64,000 nt of DNA from Microbacterium saperdae (GCF_006716345.1 NZ_VFOX01000001.1:2604001-2668000); one strand, 5' to 3'; counted from the stretch's first letter, positions 26,234 to 35,417 are shown. Numbers and translations: made by a program. The notes: a model not told the origin generated them from the sequence alone.

Positions 26234-27595
26234 ATGAAGCACCTTCCTCACCCCGCTGCGCGCCGCACCCTGACGGTGCTCGCAGCCGGAACCGTCGCGG
26301 CCCTCGCGCTGGCCGGATGCAGCACCGGCACCACCGACGACGGTGGCAGCACGGGCGCCGGCACCGGTTCGTTCGACTCGGTCGAGGCCGCACTCGAGAA
26401 GGGCGGCGAAATCACGTACTGGTCGTGGACCCCCTCCGCCGAGGCACAGGCCGAGGCGTTCATGAAGGAATACCCGAACGTCAAGGTCAACGTCGTCAAC
26501 GCCGGTACCAACAACGACGAGTACACCAAGCTGCAGAACGCGATCAAGGCCGGCTCGGGCGCTCCCGACGTCGTGCAGATCGAGTACTACGCGTTCCCGC
26601 AGTTCGCGCTGACCGACGCGTTCGTCGACCTCTCCCAGTACGGCTTCTCGGACTTCGAGGACGACTACACGGCCTCGACGTGGAACTCCGTCACCGACGG
26701 TGACGCGATCTACGGCCTCCCCCAGGACTCGGGCCCCATGGCGCTGTTCTACAACAAGGCCGTCTTCGACGCCGCAGGGCTCGACGTGCCGACCACGTGG
26801 GACGAGTACTACGAGGCCGCCAAGGCCATCCACGCCGCGAACCCCTCCGCCTACATCACGAACGACACCGGCGACGCCGGATTCGCGACCTCGATGATCT
26901 GGCAGGCCGGCGGCAAGCCGTTCAGCACCTCCGGCACCGATGTCACGATCGACCTGCAGGACGAGGGCTCGAAGAAGTGGACCGAGAACTGGAACCGCCT
27001 CGTCGAGGAGGACCTGGTCGCACCGGTCAGCAGCTGGAGCGACGAGTGGTTCCGCGCCCTCGGCGACGGCAGCATCGCGACCCTCGTGATCGGCGCCTGG
27101 ATGCCCGGCAACCTGATCTCCGGTGCCCCCGACGGCGCGGGTGACTGGCGCGTCGCGCCGATGCCGACCTACGACGGCTCTCCCGCGAGCGCCGAGAACG
27201 GCGGCGGCGGCCAGGCCGTGACCACGCAGAGCAAGAACCCGGAGCTCTCCGCCGGATTCCTGTGGTGGCTGAACAACTCCGAGGACAGCATCTCGCTGTT
27301 CCTCGAGAGCGGCGGATTCCCGTCCACCACCGCCGAGCTCGCGAGCGATGACTTCCTCGCCGACGCCCCCGAGTACTTCGGTGGCCAGAAGATCAACGAG
27401 GTCCTCGCAGCCGCTGCCGGCGACGTGGTCGAAGGCTGGAGCTACCTGCCCTACCAGGTCTACGGCAACAGCATCTTCGGTGACACCGTGGGCCAGTCGT
27501 ACCAGAACGGCACCGACCTGAACGAAGGCCTCACCGCCTGGCAGGACGCGCTGGTCGAGTACGGCAACGCCCAGGGCTTCGCCGTCAACAAGTAA
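26234..27595 (+). CDS. Carbohydrate ABC transporter substrate-binding lipoprotein (SBP_bac_1 / MalE type)
   Basis: This 453-residue extracytoplasmic lipoprotein has a signal peptide with lipobox LALAGC (cysteine near residue 29), then a Thr/Gly/Ser-rich linker and a family-1 solute-binding domain (GEITYWSWTPSAEAQAEAF, APDVVQIEYYAFPQF). The ATG at 26234 is chosen for the signal peptide; the open frame upstream is a shadow of the permease gene. It precedes a beta-galactosidase gene, so the ligand is likely a galactoside or galactose-containing oligosaccharide. A strong hairpin follows it. Confidence 0.93.
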   Translation: MKHLPHPAARRTLTVLAAGTVAALALAGCSTGTTDDGGSTGAGTGSFDSVEAALEKGGEITYWSWTPSAEAQAEAFMKEYPNVKVNVVNAGTNNDEYTKLQNAIKAGSGAPDVVQIEYYAFPQFALTDAFVDLSQYGFSDFEDDYTASTWNSVTDGDAIYGLPQDSGPMALFYNKAVFDAAGLDVPTTWDEYYEAAKAIHAANPSAYITNDTGDAGFATSMIWQAGGKPFSTSGTDVTIDLQDEGSKKWTENWNRLVEEDLVAPVSSWSDEWFRALGDGSIATLVIGAWMPGNLISGAPDGAGDWRVAPMPTYDGSPASAENGGGGQAVTTQSKNPELSAGFLWWLNNSEDSISLFLESGGFPSTTAELASDDFLADAPEYFGGQKINEVLAAAAGDVVEGWSYLPYQVYGNSIFGDTVGQSYQNGTDLNEGLTAWQDALVEYGNAQGFAVNK

Positions 27596-27603
27596 TCACG
27601 TGC

Positions 27604-27633
27604 GGGCCGGGCGGGTGCGATCCCGCCCGGCCC
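27604..27633 (+). terminator. Strong intra-operon hairpin after the binding-protein gene
   Basis: GGGCCGGGCGGG (27604-27615) and CCCGCCCGGCCC (27622-27633) form a perfect 12-bp stem with loop TGCGAT, followed only by TTAA. It lies between the binding-protein and beta-galactosidase genes. It may act as a partial terminator or mRNA-stabilising hairpin that raises binding-protein output relative to the enzyme. Confidence 0.7.
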
Positions 27634-27678
27634 TTAACGTCCGGCACGACCACTCCCTTCACGGAAAGCACTTCGACT

Positions 27679-29418
27679 GTGACCTCGTTCTCCATCGGCG
27701 ACACCGACTTCCTCCGCGACGGACAGCCGCACCAGGTGATCTCCGGCGCCCTCCACTACTTCCGCGTGCACCCGGACCAGTGGCAGGATCGCATCCGCAA
27801 GGCACGCCTGATGGGGCTGAACACGATCGAGACCTACGTCGCCTGGAACGCCCATGAGCCCCGCCGCGGCGAGTGGGATGCGACCGGGTGGAACGACCTC
27901 GGTCGCTTCCTCGATCTGGTGCACGCGGAAGGCCTGGACGCGATCGTGCGTCCCGGCCCCTACATCTGCGCCGAATGGCACAACGGCGGGCTCCCGAACT
28001 GGCTCACCGCCGGCGAGCGCTCGCTGCGCTCCTCCGACCCGGAGTTCCTGGTCGACATCAGCGCCTATCTGCGCCGCGTGTACGAGATCGTCGCTCCGCG
28101 TCAGGTCGACCGCGGCGGCCCCGTGGTGCTCGTCCAGATCGAGAACGAGTACGGCGCCTACGGCTCCGACAAGGCCTACCTCGAAGCGCTGGTGACTCTC
28201 ACGAAGGACGCCGGGATCACGGTCCCGCTCACCACCGTCGACCAGCCGGTCGACCAGATGCTCGAGGACGGCAGCCTGCCCGCACTGCACAAGACCGGCT
28301 CCTTCGGCTCCCGCACGACGGAACGCCTGGCGACGCTGCGCGCCCACCAGCCCACCGGTCCGCTCATGTGCTCCGAGTTCTGGGACGGCTGGTTCGACTG
28401 GTGGGGCGGCGTGCACCACACGACCGAGGTGGATGCCGCGGCGGCCGACCTCGACGCGATGCTGTCGGCGGGCGCCTCGGTGAACATCTACATGTTCCAC
28501 GGAGGCACGAACTTCGGTCTCACGAACGGGGCCAACCACAAGGGCCGCTACCTCCCCATCGTCACCTCCTATGACTACGACGCCCCTCTGGATGAGGCGG
28601 GCAACCCCACCGCGAAGTTCTTCGCTTTCCGCGACGTGATCGCCAAGTACGCCCCGGTGCCGGAAGAGCTGCCGACCGCGGCGAGCCCGTCGCCGACGCT
28701 GACCGTTCCGCTGACCCCGGTGGGTGCGTGGACGGATGCCCCCGCTGCGGATGCCGCGACCGAGACACCCCGCACGTTCGATGCGCTCGCCCACCTCAGC
28801 GCGCTCGCCCGGTATGACGTCGCGCTGCCGCCGACCGAGGGACCAGGACTGCTGTCGCTCGAGGAGGTGCGCGACCTCGCCTGGGTGCAGGTCGACGGAC
28901 AGCCGATCGGCACGCTCTCGCGCACGCGCCACGACCGCACGCTGCGGATCCCGGCCGGCCGCACCCTCAGCATCCTGGTCGAGGATCAGGGCCGCGTGAA
29001 CTACGACCATCGACTCGGCGAGGAGAAGGGGCTGCTCGGCACCCCGACTCTGGACGGCATCCTGCTCACGGGCTGGCACTCGACACCGCTCGACGTCGCG
29101 GAGATCGCCCGCACCCTCGCCGCCCGGACGGATGCGGCAGAGGCGGGATCGGGACCGAGCGCCTGGATCGGAGACATCCCTCTCGACGCGCCGAGCGACC
29201 TGTTCCTCGATACCACGGCGTGGAGCAAGGGCTATGCGTTCGTGAACGGCTTCTTCCTGGGGCGGTACTGGCGCAACGGCCCGCAGCGCACCCTGTTCGT
29301 GCCTGCCCCCGCGACGCGCGCCGGGAACAACCGCCTCGTGGTCCTCGAGCTCGAGAACCTGCTCGCCCCGCACGCGGAGCTCGTGGCCGGTCTGCTGCTC
29401 GGCGACACCGAGGAGTAG
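27679..29418 (+). CDS. Beta-galactosidase, glycoside hydrolase family 35
   Basis: This 579-residue GH35 enzyme hydrolyses terminal beta-galactosides. The TIM barrel starts at HQVISGALHYFRVHPDQW. The acid/base glutamate is in VQIENEYGAYG near residue 156, and the nucleophile glutamate is in MCSEFWDGWFDWWG near 233. The C-terminal ~250 residues form beta-sandwich domains. There is no signal peptide, so it acts in the cytoplasm on sugars brought in by the adjacent ABC system. GTG 27679 is preceded by GGAAAGC. It ends the LacI-controlled operon and is followed by a bidirectional terminator. Confidence 0.94.
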   Translation: MTSFSIGDTDFLRDGQPHQVISGALHYFRVHPDQWQDRIRKARLMGLNTIETYVAWNAHEPRRGEWDATGWNDLGRFLDLVHAEGLDAIVRPGPYICAEWHNGGLPNWLTAGERSLRSSDPEFLVDISAYLRRVYEIVAPRQVDRGGPVVLVQIENEYGAYGSDKAYLEALVTLTKDAGITVPLTTVDQPVDQMLEDGSLPALHKTGSFGSRTTERLATLRAHQPTGPLMCSEFWDGWFDWWGGVHHTTEVDAAAADLDAMLSAGASVNIYMFHGGTNFGLTNGANHKGRYLPIVTSYDYDAPLDEAGNPTAKFFAFRDVIAKYAPVPEELPTAASPSPTLTVPLTPVGAWTDAPAADAATETPRTFDALAHLSALARYDVALPPTEGPGLLSLEEVRDLAWVQVDGQPIGTLSRTRHDRTLRIPAGRTLSILVEDQGRVNYDHRLGEEKGLLGTPTLDGILLTGWHSTPLDVAEIARTLAARTDAAEAGSGPSAWIGDIPLDAPSDLFLDTTAWSKGYAFVNGFFLGRYWRNGPQRTLFVPAPATRAGNNRLVVLELENLLAPHAELVAGLLLGDTEE

Positions 29419-29441
29419 ACCCTCCGGCTTCCGGTCACAAA

Positions 29442-29473
29442 AAGGCACCCTCGTCTTCGGATGAGGGTGCCTT
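29442..29473. terminator. Bidirectional rho-independent-type terminator
   Basis: AAGGCACCCTCGTC (29442-29455) and GATGAGGGTGCCTT (29460-29473) form a 14-bp stem with one G-T pair and a TTCG tetraloop. It lies between the convergent beta-galactosidase and HAD genes. An A-run precedes it, giving a U-run for minus-strand transcripts. Confidence 0.88.
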
Positions 29474-29494
29474 CTCGCGATCGGAGGGGCCCTA

Positions 29495-30118
29495 TCAGCC
29501 CCTGAGGAACTCCTCGATGGCCGCGATCGTCGTCGCATTGTCGCGGTGCAGGATCGCACGGATGCCGACGGCGTGTGCGCCGTCGACCGCGCTCTGATGG
29601 TCATCGATGAACAGCACGTCGGCGGGATCGGCACCCAGTCGCTGCAGCGCGCGCAGATAGGCCTGCGGATCGGGTTTGTTCACGCCCTGCTCGTGGCTGT
29701 AGCAGATCGGGTCGAACATCGCGGAGAAGCCGAAACGACGCTCCTCCTCCTCGCGCGCACCGTCGGCGGAGTTCGAGAGGATGGCGGTGCCGGCCCGCGG
29801 GCGCAGGGCACGGGCGTATTCGATCAGCTCGGTGTTGCCCGTGCCGCAGTACGCGTCCCAGAAGTCCGCGCGCATGGCCGTGCGCTGCGCCTTGTCGAGA
29901 CCGATCGCGGCAGCGAGCCCATTCCAGAACGCGGCCTCCGTGCCGACCGTGAGGTCGATCGCGGGGAGCTCGGCGGCCTCGACGCGCGCATCGAAGGTCT
30001 CGCGCTCGAGTCCGCTGACCGCGCACCAGCGCTGCCACCACTCCTCCTGCCACGCGTCGTCGTCGACGAGCTCCAGCACGCCGCCGATGTCGAACAGGAC
30101 CCATTTCTTTCCCGGCAT
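29495..30118 (-). CDS. HAD-superfamily hydrolase (subfamily IA)
   Basis: This 207-residue cytoplasmic phosphatase-like protein has motif I FDIGGVL (nucleophile Asp with Gly at the +2 place, common in this subgroup), motif II LSNSADG, motif III lysine in NKPDPQAY and motif IV FIDDHQSAVDGA, plus a helical cap between motifs I and II. The substrate is unknown. ATG 30118 lies six bases after TAGGGT (30125-30130 on plus), indicating a leaderless transcript. It is separated from the S66 peptidase gene by 32 bases. Confidence 0.88.
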   Translation of the reverse strand: MPGKKWVLFDIGGVLELVDDDAWQEEWWQRWCAVSGLERETFDARVEAAELPAIDLTVGTEAAFWNGLAAAIGLDKAQRTAMRADFWDAYCGTGNTELIEYARALRPRAGTAILSNSADGAREEEERRFGFSAMFDPICYSHEQGVNKPDPQAYLRALQRLGADPADVLFIDDHQSAVDGAHAVGIRAILHRDNATTIAAIEEFLRG

Positions 30119-30150
30119 CGGCCCACCCTAGAGGGTGCGCCTGACGGGAT

Positions 30151-31182
30151 TCAGTAGTCGGCGGTGATGGTGCGTGTGACGCCGTCGAGGACCACGTCGC
30201 CGCCATAGGGCAGGATCCACTGCGGGCGCGTGTGACCGAAGGGGACGCCGACGCAGACCACGGCTTCCGGGTTGTAGTGGGCGACGACCTCGATCACCGC
30301 ATCCCGCTGGGCAGCACGCAGCGCCGTCGCCTCGGCGTCGGCGGGCAGGAACTCGAAGTCACTGACCGGCGGACGGGCCATCATCACCCCGTCGACCGCG
30401 CCGAGCACACCCCGTTCCCCGAGCCCGCGCAGCCAGCGCCGCACCCAGCTCGCCGACGGTCGCTCCTCGCTGGTCTCCAGCAGCAGGACGCCGCCCTCCA
30501 GCTGCGCCACCGCCGGCAGAAGGTCGGCCAGCGCGAGGCCGTCGACCACTTCCAGGCAGCCACCCCACGTGCGCCCGGTGACCCGTCGTGCCGGGCCCGC
30601 CCAGGTCCAGGGCTCGGTGGGCGTGCGGTCGCCGTTCTCGGTCAGCGCCCGCGGATCGGTCCATCGCCGCCCGACGTCCTCGGATTCTCCCGGATCGATG
30701 ATCTCGAGCGCGCCGCCGTCGAGCAGCGCGGCCCGCAGAGACTGCAGATGGATGCCGTCGATGCCGGGCCCGGGCCCGAGGTGCACGGCGGTCGAGCCGC
30801 CGTAGAACCCTGTGATCCCGAGGCCCCAGAGCCAGTTCAGCATGTGGGTGTTGTCGCTGTAACCGAGGAAGGGCTTCGGGTCGGCGAGTGCGAGCGCCGG
30901 ATCGAGGTGCGGCACCACGAGGATCTGATCGTCGCCCCCGATCGTGGCGAGGATCGCGCGGATGCCCGGATCGGCGAAGGCCGCGTTGACATCGGCCGCG
31001 CGCGCCTCGGGACTCGCGTCGAGCAGACGCGTGGTCGGGTACTCCACCGGCACGAGTCCGGTGAGATCGGCGAGCCGCCGCAGCGCCTGCTCGTGGATCT
31101 CGGGCGCGACAGCGGGCGCGGCGAAGGAGGGCGACAGCACGGCGACACGATCGCCGGCACGGAGTTTCGGTGCGGACAGCAT
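30151..31182 (-). CDS. S66-family serine peptidase (LD-carboxypeptidase / MccF-like)
   Basis: This 343-residue S66 protein is related to LdcA (murein tetrapeptide LD-carboxypeptidase) and to MccF, which cleaves microcin C-type nucleotide-peptide toxins. The nucleophile serine is in FLGYSDNTHML, the glutamate in LLLETSEERPS and the histidine in PFGHTRPQW, so the Ser-Glu-His triad is complete. There is no signal peptide. The WLWGLGITGFYGG loop favours the MccF-like branch, but peptidoglycan recycling cannot be excluded. ATG 31182 follows a CAGACT box by six bases. Confidence 0.87.
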   Translation of the reverse strand: MLSAPKLRAGDRVAVLSPSFAAPAVAPEIHEQALRRLADLTGLVPVEYPTTRLLDASPEARAADVNAAFADPGIRAILATIGGDDQILVVPHLDPALALADPKPFLGYSDNTHMLNWLWGLGITGFYGGSTAVHLGPGPGIDGIHLQSLRAALLDGGALEIIDPGESEDVGRRWTDPRALTENGDRTPTEPWTWAGPARRVTGRTWGGCLEVVDGLALADLLPAVAQLEGGVLLLETSEERPSASWVRRWLRGLGERGVLGAVDGVMMARPPVSDFEFLPADAEATALRAAQRDAVIEVVAHYNPEAVVCVGVPFGHTRPQWILPYGGDVVLDGVTRTITADY

Positions 31183-31293
31183 CCGTCCAGTCTGGCGCAG
31201 CCACCCCGGGACACGATTCCGGTCGCAGACACGCACGCAGATGCACGGATCGGAGTGCAGCACTGCGATCGGAGCAGAGAGGCGGCACACCGA

Positions 31294-31336
31294 GTCAACA
31301 CAGGTTGACGTCGCACGCGCGTCAATGTATGTTGAC
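31294..31336 (+). promoter_or_regulatory. Promoter of the small HTH gene inside two TTGAC/GTCAA palindromes
   Basis: GTCAAC-ACAG-GTTGAC (31294-31309) and GTCAA-TGTATG-TTGAC (31321-31336) are two inverted repeats with the same half-site. The -35 box TTGACG (31305-31310) lies in the first and the -10 box TATGTT (31328-31333) in the second, spaced 17 bases. This fits autorepression by the HTH protein encoded directly downstream. Confidence 0.65.
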
Positions 31337-31350
31337 ACACGGAGGTCACC

Positions 31351-31557
31351 ATGAACATGCGCACCGCATCCGCCCTCGACCCGGAGGGCGAGCCGATCGC
31401 CGAGCTGAGCCGGCTCGCAGGAGTCCGACTCGACGTCGCCCGCGCCGAGGAGGTGCAGGTGCGCCGCGCCCGCAACGCCGGATATTCCTGGCAGGCGATC
31501 GCCAGTGCGCTGGGCGTATCGAAGCAGGCCGCACACCGCAGATTCGGCCGCCACTGA
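31351..31557 (+). CDS. Small helix-turn-helix DNA-binding protein
   Basis: This 68-residue protein is mostly helical, with a C-terminal helix-turn-helix (SWQAIASALGVSKQAAHRRF) that fills the last third. There is no effector domain. Similar tiny HTH proteins occur in actinobacteria as solitary regulators. GGAGGT at 31341-31346 sets the ATG at 31351 (a second ATG at 31357 is too far from it). Its promoter carries two palindromes built from TTGAC half-sites, so autoregulation is likely. No function beyond DNA binding is suggested by neighbours. Confidence 0.75.
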   Translation: MNMRTASALDPEGEPIAELSRLAGVRLDVARAEEVQVRRARNAGYSWQAIASALGVSKQAAHRRFGRH

Positions 31558-31795
31558 TCAGTTCTCCTGGCGGATCCGCGGCCGTTCGAGTATTCTTGGA
31601 CGCGAGCCACGTCGCACAGGCGGTGCCCGCCTCGAGTCATCTCGGCGAACGCCTGCAATCGTTAAGTTCTTCTTAAACTTCACGTGCAGAACTGCTCGAT
31701 GGACGCCGTCGCAGACGCGCCGACAGACTGCATTCCTGAGAGACCACTCTCGCCCCCGACCCGATGGGGGACCCGCCTCACAGGAAGCGCGATCA
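31558..31795 (+). promoter_or_regulatory. Leader region of the peptide/nickel-type ABC operon
   Basis: This 238-base gap holds no gene. It has an AT-rich island at 31660-31682 with TTAAG-TTCTT-CTTAA (31662-31676), an inverted repeat that could be an operator or -10 region. AGGAAGC before the ATG at 31796 is the ribosome site. No clear -35/-10 pair is evident. Confidence 0.4.
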
Positions 31796-33499
31796 ATGGT
31801 GAATCGATCACGGAAAGTGTTGTTCGGAGGGCTCGCTCTCGTCGTCGCCCTCGTGGTGTCCGGTTGCAATGCGAACGCCGGCCCCACGGAATCCACGTCC
31901 GAAGGCACGGCGACGGCGATGGAGTCCGTCCCCACCGGTGGCACGCTGCACTACCTCTCCCGTCGCGCCAACGAGTCCTGGGAGACCGCGAACGCGCAGA
32001 TGGTCCCCACGAGCCGACTGCGCTGGGTGCACCGCGGCCTGACGTCGTGGCAGACGTTCCCCGACAAGGAGACGATCCTCACCCCCGATCTCGCCACCGA
32101 CACCGGCACCACCGACGACGGCGGCCAGACCTGGACCTTCACGCTGAAGGACGACCTGCTGTTCTCCGACGGGACCCCGATCACGGCGGAGGACGTCAAG
32201 TACGGCGTCGAGCGCTCGTTCGCCCCGATGTTCCAGGGCGGCCTGGGGTACCACAAGACCCTGCTCGTCGGCGCGGAGGACTACGAAGGCCCCTACGACG
32301 GCGAGGAGCTGGACTCCATCGAAGTGGTCGACGACCAGACCATCGTCTTCCACCTCAACCGCCCGTTCGGCAACTGGCCGTGGATCGTCAGCATGCCCGC
32401 GTTCGCCCCGGTGCCCGCCGCGGCCGACACGGAGCCGGAGACCTACGGCGAGCACCCGGTCGCGAGCGGTCCGTACATGGTCACCGAGTACACCAAGGGG
32501 TCGCAGGCCGTTCTGGAGCGCAACCCGCACTGGGACCAGAAGACCGACGACGTTCGTCTCGCCGGTCCCGACAAGATCATCGTCGACATGGGCCTGAACA
32601 ACGACACGATCGTGCAGCGCCTGATCGACGACAAGGGCGACGACAAGGACGCGATCAGCAACGCGCTCATCTCGCCGTCGCAGTTCCAGCGCATCGAGTC
32701 GGACCCGTCGATCAGCGACCGCCTCGCCAACGGACCGTCCGGATACTTCCGCTACATCGCGCTGAACATGAAGAGCCCTGAGCTGGCAGACGTGCGTGTC
32801 CGCCAGGCGCTCAACTTCGCCCTCAACAAGGCCGAGCTGCAGAGCGTCTACGGCGGCCCCAAGTTCGGCGGCGAGATCAGCTCCACGATCATGACCCCCG
32901 GCATGCCCGGCTACGAGGAGTTCAACCTCTACGACGGCGGCGACAAGGGCGACGTCGACAAGGCCAAGAAGCTCCTCGCCGAGGCCGGTGTCACCGACCT
33001 CACGCTGAGCCTGACCTACCCCGCCGATGCCAGCGCGATCGAGGAGAAGGAAGCGCTGAGCATCAAGAACTCTCTCGCCAAGGCCGGTATCACGGTCGAG
33101 CTCAACGGTCTGGACTCCGACACCTGGTACGAACTGATCTCGTCCGGCGGTGACGGCTACGACCTCACCACGAGCGGCTGGGGCGCGGACTTCCCGAGCG
33201 GCATGAGCACGATCCAGCCGCTGTTCGCATCCAGCGAGATCGGCAACGGCGGCGGCAACGCCTCGAACTACTCCAACCCCGACGTCGACGCCGCGATCGA
33301 TGCCGCGATCTCGGAGCCCGACCTCGACAAGGCCGGCGAGATGTGGGCCGCGATCGACAAGCAGATCATGGAGGATGCTCCGATCGTCCCGATCCTGGTG
33401 CAGCGCACCCAGGCTCTCGCCGGATCGAACATCGTGAACTACTTCATCCCCGCCTACCCGCCGTTCGCGAACGAGCTGGTCGTCGGCATCGATGAGTGA
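31796..33499 (+). CDS. Peptide/nickel-type ABC transporter substrate-binding lipoprotein (SBP_bac_5)
   Basis: This 567-residue lipoprotein has a signal peptide with lipobox VVSGC (cysteine near residue 24), then a Thr/Ser-rich linker and a family-5 binding domain. Typical segments are TFTLKDDLLFSDGTPITAEDVKYGVERS, seen as key residues around 32140-32215, and VRQALNFALNKAEL. Such proteins capture oligopeptides, opines, glycosides or metal chelates. ATG 31796 is chosen for the signal peptide; an in-frame extension upstream is not credible. It is the first gene of a transporter operon that ends with an alpha/beta hydrolase. Confidence 0.92.
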   Translation: MVNRSRKVLFGGLALVVALVVSGCNANAGPTESTSEGTATAMESVPTGGTLHYLSRRANESWETANAQMVPTSRLRWVHRGLTSWQTFPDKETILTPDLATDTGTTDDGGQTWTFTLKDDLLFSDGTPITAEDVKYGVERSFAPMFQGGLGYHKTLLVGAEDYEGPYDGEELDSIEVVDDQTIVFHLNRPFGNWPWIVSMPAFAPVPAAADTEPETYGEHPVASGPYMVTEYTKGSQAVLERNPHWDQKTDDVRLAGPDKIIVDMGLNNDTIVQRLIDDKGDDKDAISNALISPSQFQRIESDPSISDRLANGPSGYFRYIALNMKSPELADVRVRQALNFALNKAELQSVYGGPKFGGEISSTIMTPGMPGYEEFNLYDGGDKGDVDKAKKLLAEAGVTDLTLSLTYPADASAIEEKEALSIKNSLAKAGITVELNGLDSDTWYELISSGGDGYDLTTSGWGADFPSGMSTIQPLFASSEIGNGGGNASNYSNPDVDAAIDAAISEPDLDKAGEMWAAIDKQIMEDAPIVPILVQRTQALAGSNIVNYFIPAYPPFANELVVGIDE

Positions 33500-34434
33500 G
33501 TCCTGTGTCGACGATTGAGAAGACGCGCGCGGAGGGCCGACGCCCGTCGGTCCTCCGCCGCTTCACCCGCAAGCGCTCGGCCGTCATCGGCCTGGTCATG
33601 CTCGCGATCCCGCTTCTGGCCGGCCTGTTCGCCCCCGCACTGGTCGCCCTCGAGGGGCAGGACCCCTACTCGTTCCACACCGAGCTGCTCGACCCGAACG
33701 GCGGCCGTCCGCTCGGCGCGTTCGGCGGAGTGAGCGCGGAGCACTGGCTCGGCGTGGCACCGGTGACCGGGATCGACCTGTTCGCGCAGATCGTCTACGG
33801 CATCCGCTCCTCGCTGTTCATCGCCTTCGCCGCCAGCATCATCTCGATCATCTTCGCCGCCGCGCTCGGCACCGCGATGGGCTACTTCGGCGGCTGGCTC
33901 AACGCCGTCGCCGGTCGCGTGATCGACTTCATGTTCGGATTCCCCGGTCTCATGTTCGTGATCGCCGTGATGGTGATCGTCCCGCCCGAGTTCCCCCGAG
34001 AGCTGGTGCTCGTGTTCGTGCTCGCCTTCTTCGGCTGGACCGTACCCGCCCGGATCATCGGCGCGCAGGCCGGAGCCGTGAACGCCCGGGCGTTCGTGGA
34101 GGCTGCCCGTTCCACCGGCGCTCCCCCGTGGCAGATCATCCGCCGCGAGATGCTCCCCCACCTGTTCGGTCTGATCGTCGTGCTGTTCGCGATGTCACTC
34201 CCCGCGAACGTCAGCATGGTCGCCGGTCTCTCGTTCCTCGGCGTCGGCCTGCGCGGCGACGTCCCCGACCTCGGCAAGCTGCTCTCGGACTCCCTCCCGT
34301 GGATCTACAGCGGCGCCGACGTCTGGTACATGGTCTTCCCCGGCGCCGTGGTGTTCTGCATCGTGTTCGGGGCCACCCTCGCCGGCGACGCGCTCCGCGA
34401 CGTCCTCGATGTGCGCACGGAGGACGCATCATGA
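33496..34434 (+). CDS. ABC transporter permease, DppC/OppC type
   Basis: This 312-residue membrane protein has an N-terminal OppC leader helix (RRFTRKRSAVIGLVMLAIPLLAG) and five further helices. The coupling loop is EAARSTGAPPWQIIRREMLP. GTG 33496 overlaps the binding-protein stop by four bases (GTGA); a GTG at 33505 is the alternative. In this operon the C-type permease comes before the B-type, the reverse of the classical dpp order. Confidence 0.9.
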   Translation: MSPVSTIEKTRAEGRRPSVLRRFTRKRSAVIGLVMLAIPLLAGLFAPALVALEGQDPYSFHTELLDPNGGRPLGAFGGVSAEHWLGVAPVTGIDLFAQIVYGIRSSLFIAFAASIISIIFAAALGTAMGYFGGWLNAVAGRVIDFMFGFPGLMFVIAVMVIVPPEFPRELVLVFVLAFFGWTVPARIIGAQAGAVNARAFVEAARSTGAPPWQIIRREMLPHLFGLIVVLFAMSLPANVSMVAGLSFLGVGLRGDVPDLGKLLSDSLPWIYSGADVWYMVFPGAVVFCIVFGATLAGDALRDVLDVRTEDAS

Positions 34435-35417
34435 TCGGCTACATCTCCCGCCGCCTGTTCACCGCGGTGTTCATGCTCCTCGCGATCGCCTTCGTGACGA
34501 TCGCCCTGTTCTTCGGCGCGTCTCGCGACCCCGCCCGCGCCATGTGCGGCAAGCCCTGCCCCGCCGACACCCTCGCGAAGGTCAGCGCCTACATGCAGAC
34601 CGACAAGGGCGTGCTGTGGCAGTACGTCGAGTTCGTGAAGGGTCTGTTCGTCGGCCGCACCTACGGCTCCGGCGCACAGCAGGTGCACTGCGCCGCTCCG
34701 TGCTTCGGCTACTCGTTCCCGAACCAGAGCGATGTCACGACGCTGATCGTCGAGCGCCTCCCGGTCACTCTGTCGCTGACCTTCGGCGCCGCCGTGCTCT
34801 GCCTCGTGGTGGGCATCGGCCTCGGCGCCGTGTCGGCCATCCGCAAGGGCGGTGTGATCGACAAGTTCTCCACTGGCTTCGCGATGTTCGGTCTCGCCGT
34901 CCCGACGTTCCTGGTCGGCCTCCTGGTCGTGCAGGTGTTCGGCTTCATGCTGAACGTGCTCCCCTACTCGGGGTTCGTGCCGCTGTCGGAATCGCCGCTG
35001 GACTGGGCCTGGCATCTGATCGGACCGTGGATGGTCTTGTCGATCATCCTCGCAGCCGGGTACATCAGGGTGACGCGCACGCAGCTGCTGGGTGAGCTGT
35101 CCTCAGACCATCTGGTCGCGATGACCGCGCGCGGCGCCTCGCCCCGAAGAGTGAACGCACACGCTGTCCGCGGCGTCATGATCCCGATCGTGGCGATGTT
35201 CGCCCTCGATGTGGCCGCGCTCCTGGGCGGATCGGTGATCGCCGAGAAGGTGTTCAGCCTGCACGGCCTCGGCGATCTCCTGCTCGCGGGCGTGAACGAG
35301 TCCGATCTCAGCCTGGTCGTCGGGGTCACGCTGTTCTCGGCCTTTCTCATCATCATCGGCAATCTCCTGGCCGACATGCTCATGCCGCTTCTCGACCCGA
35401 GGATCCGCCGTGCCTGA
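34431..35417 (+). CDS. ABC transporter permease, DppB/OppB type
   Basis: This 328-residue membrane protein begins with the standard DppB N-terminus YISRRLFTAVFMLLAIAFVT. It has a large extracytoplasmic loop (about residues 30-100) with several cysteines (CGKPC, HCAAPCFGY) that could form disulfides. The coupling loop is MTARGASPRRVNAHAVRG. The ATG at 34431 overlaps the OppC-type gene by four bases, and its end overlaps the first ATPase gene by eight. Confidence 0.91.
   Translation: MIGYISRRLFTAVFMLLAIAFVTIALFFGASRDPARAMCGKPCPADTLAKVSAYMQTDKGVLWQYVEFVKGLFVGRTYGSGAQQVHCAAPCFGYSFPNQSDVTTLIVERLPVTLSLTFGAAVLCLVVGIGLGAVSAIRKGGVIDKFSTGFAMFGLAVPTFLVGLLVVQVFGFMLNVLPYSGFVPLSESPLDWAWHLIGPWMVLSIILAAGYIRVTRTQLLGELSSDHLVAMTARGASPRRVNAHAVRGVMIPIVAMFALDVAALLGGSVIAEKVFSLHGLGDLLLAGVNESDLSLVVGVTLFSAFLIIIGNLLADMLMPLLDPRIRRA

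Noticed and set aside
30151-31182. Definite microcin-immunity (MccF) assignment
   Set aside because: The triad and the GLG loop fit S66 in general; no microcin or nucleotide-peptide toxin genes are nearby, so LdcA-like function remains possible.
31505-31795. N-terminal extension of the peptide-binding protein
   Set aside because: The signal peptide and lipobox require the ATG at 31796, which has its own ribosome site.
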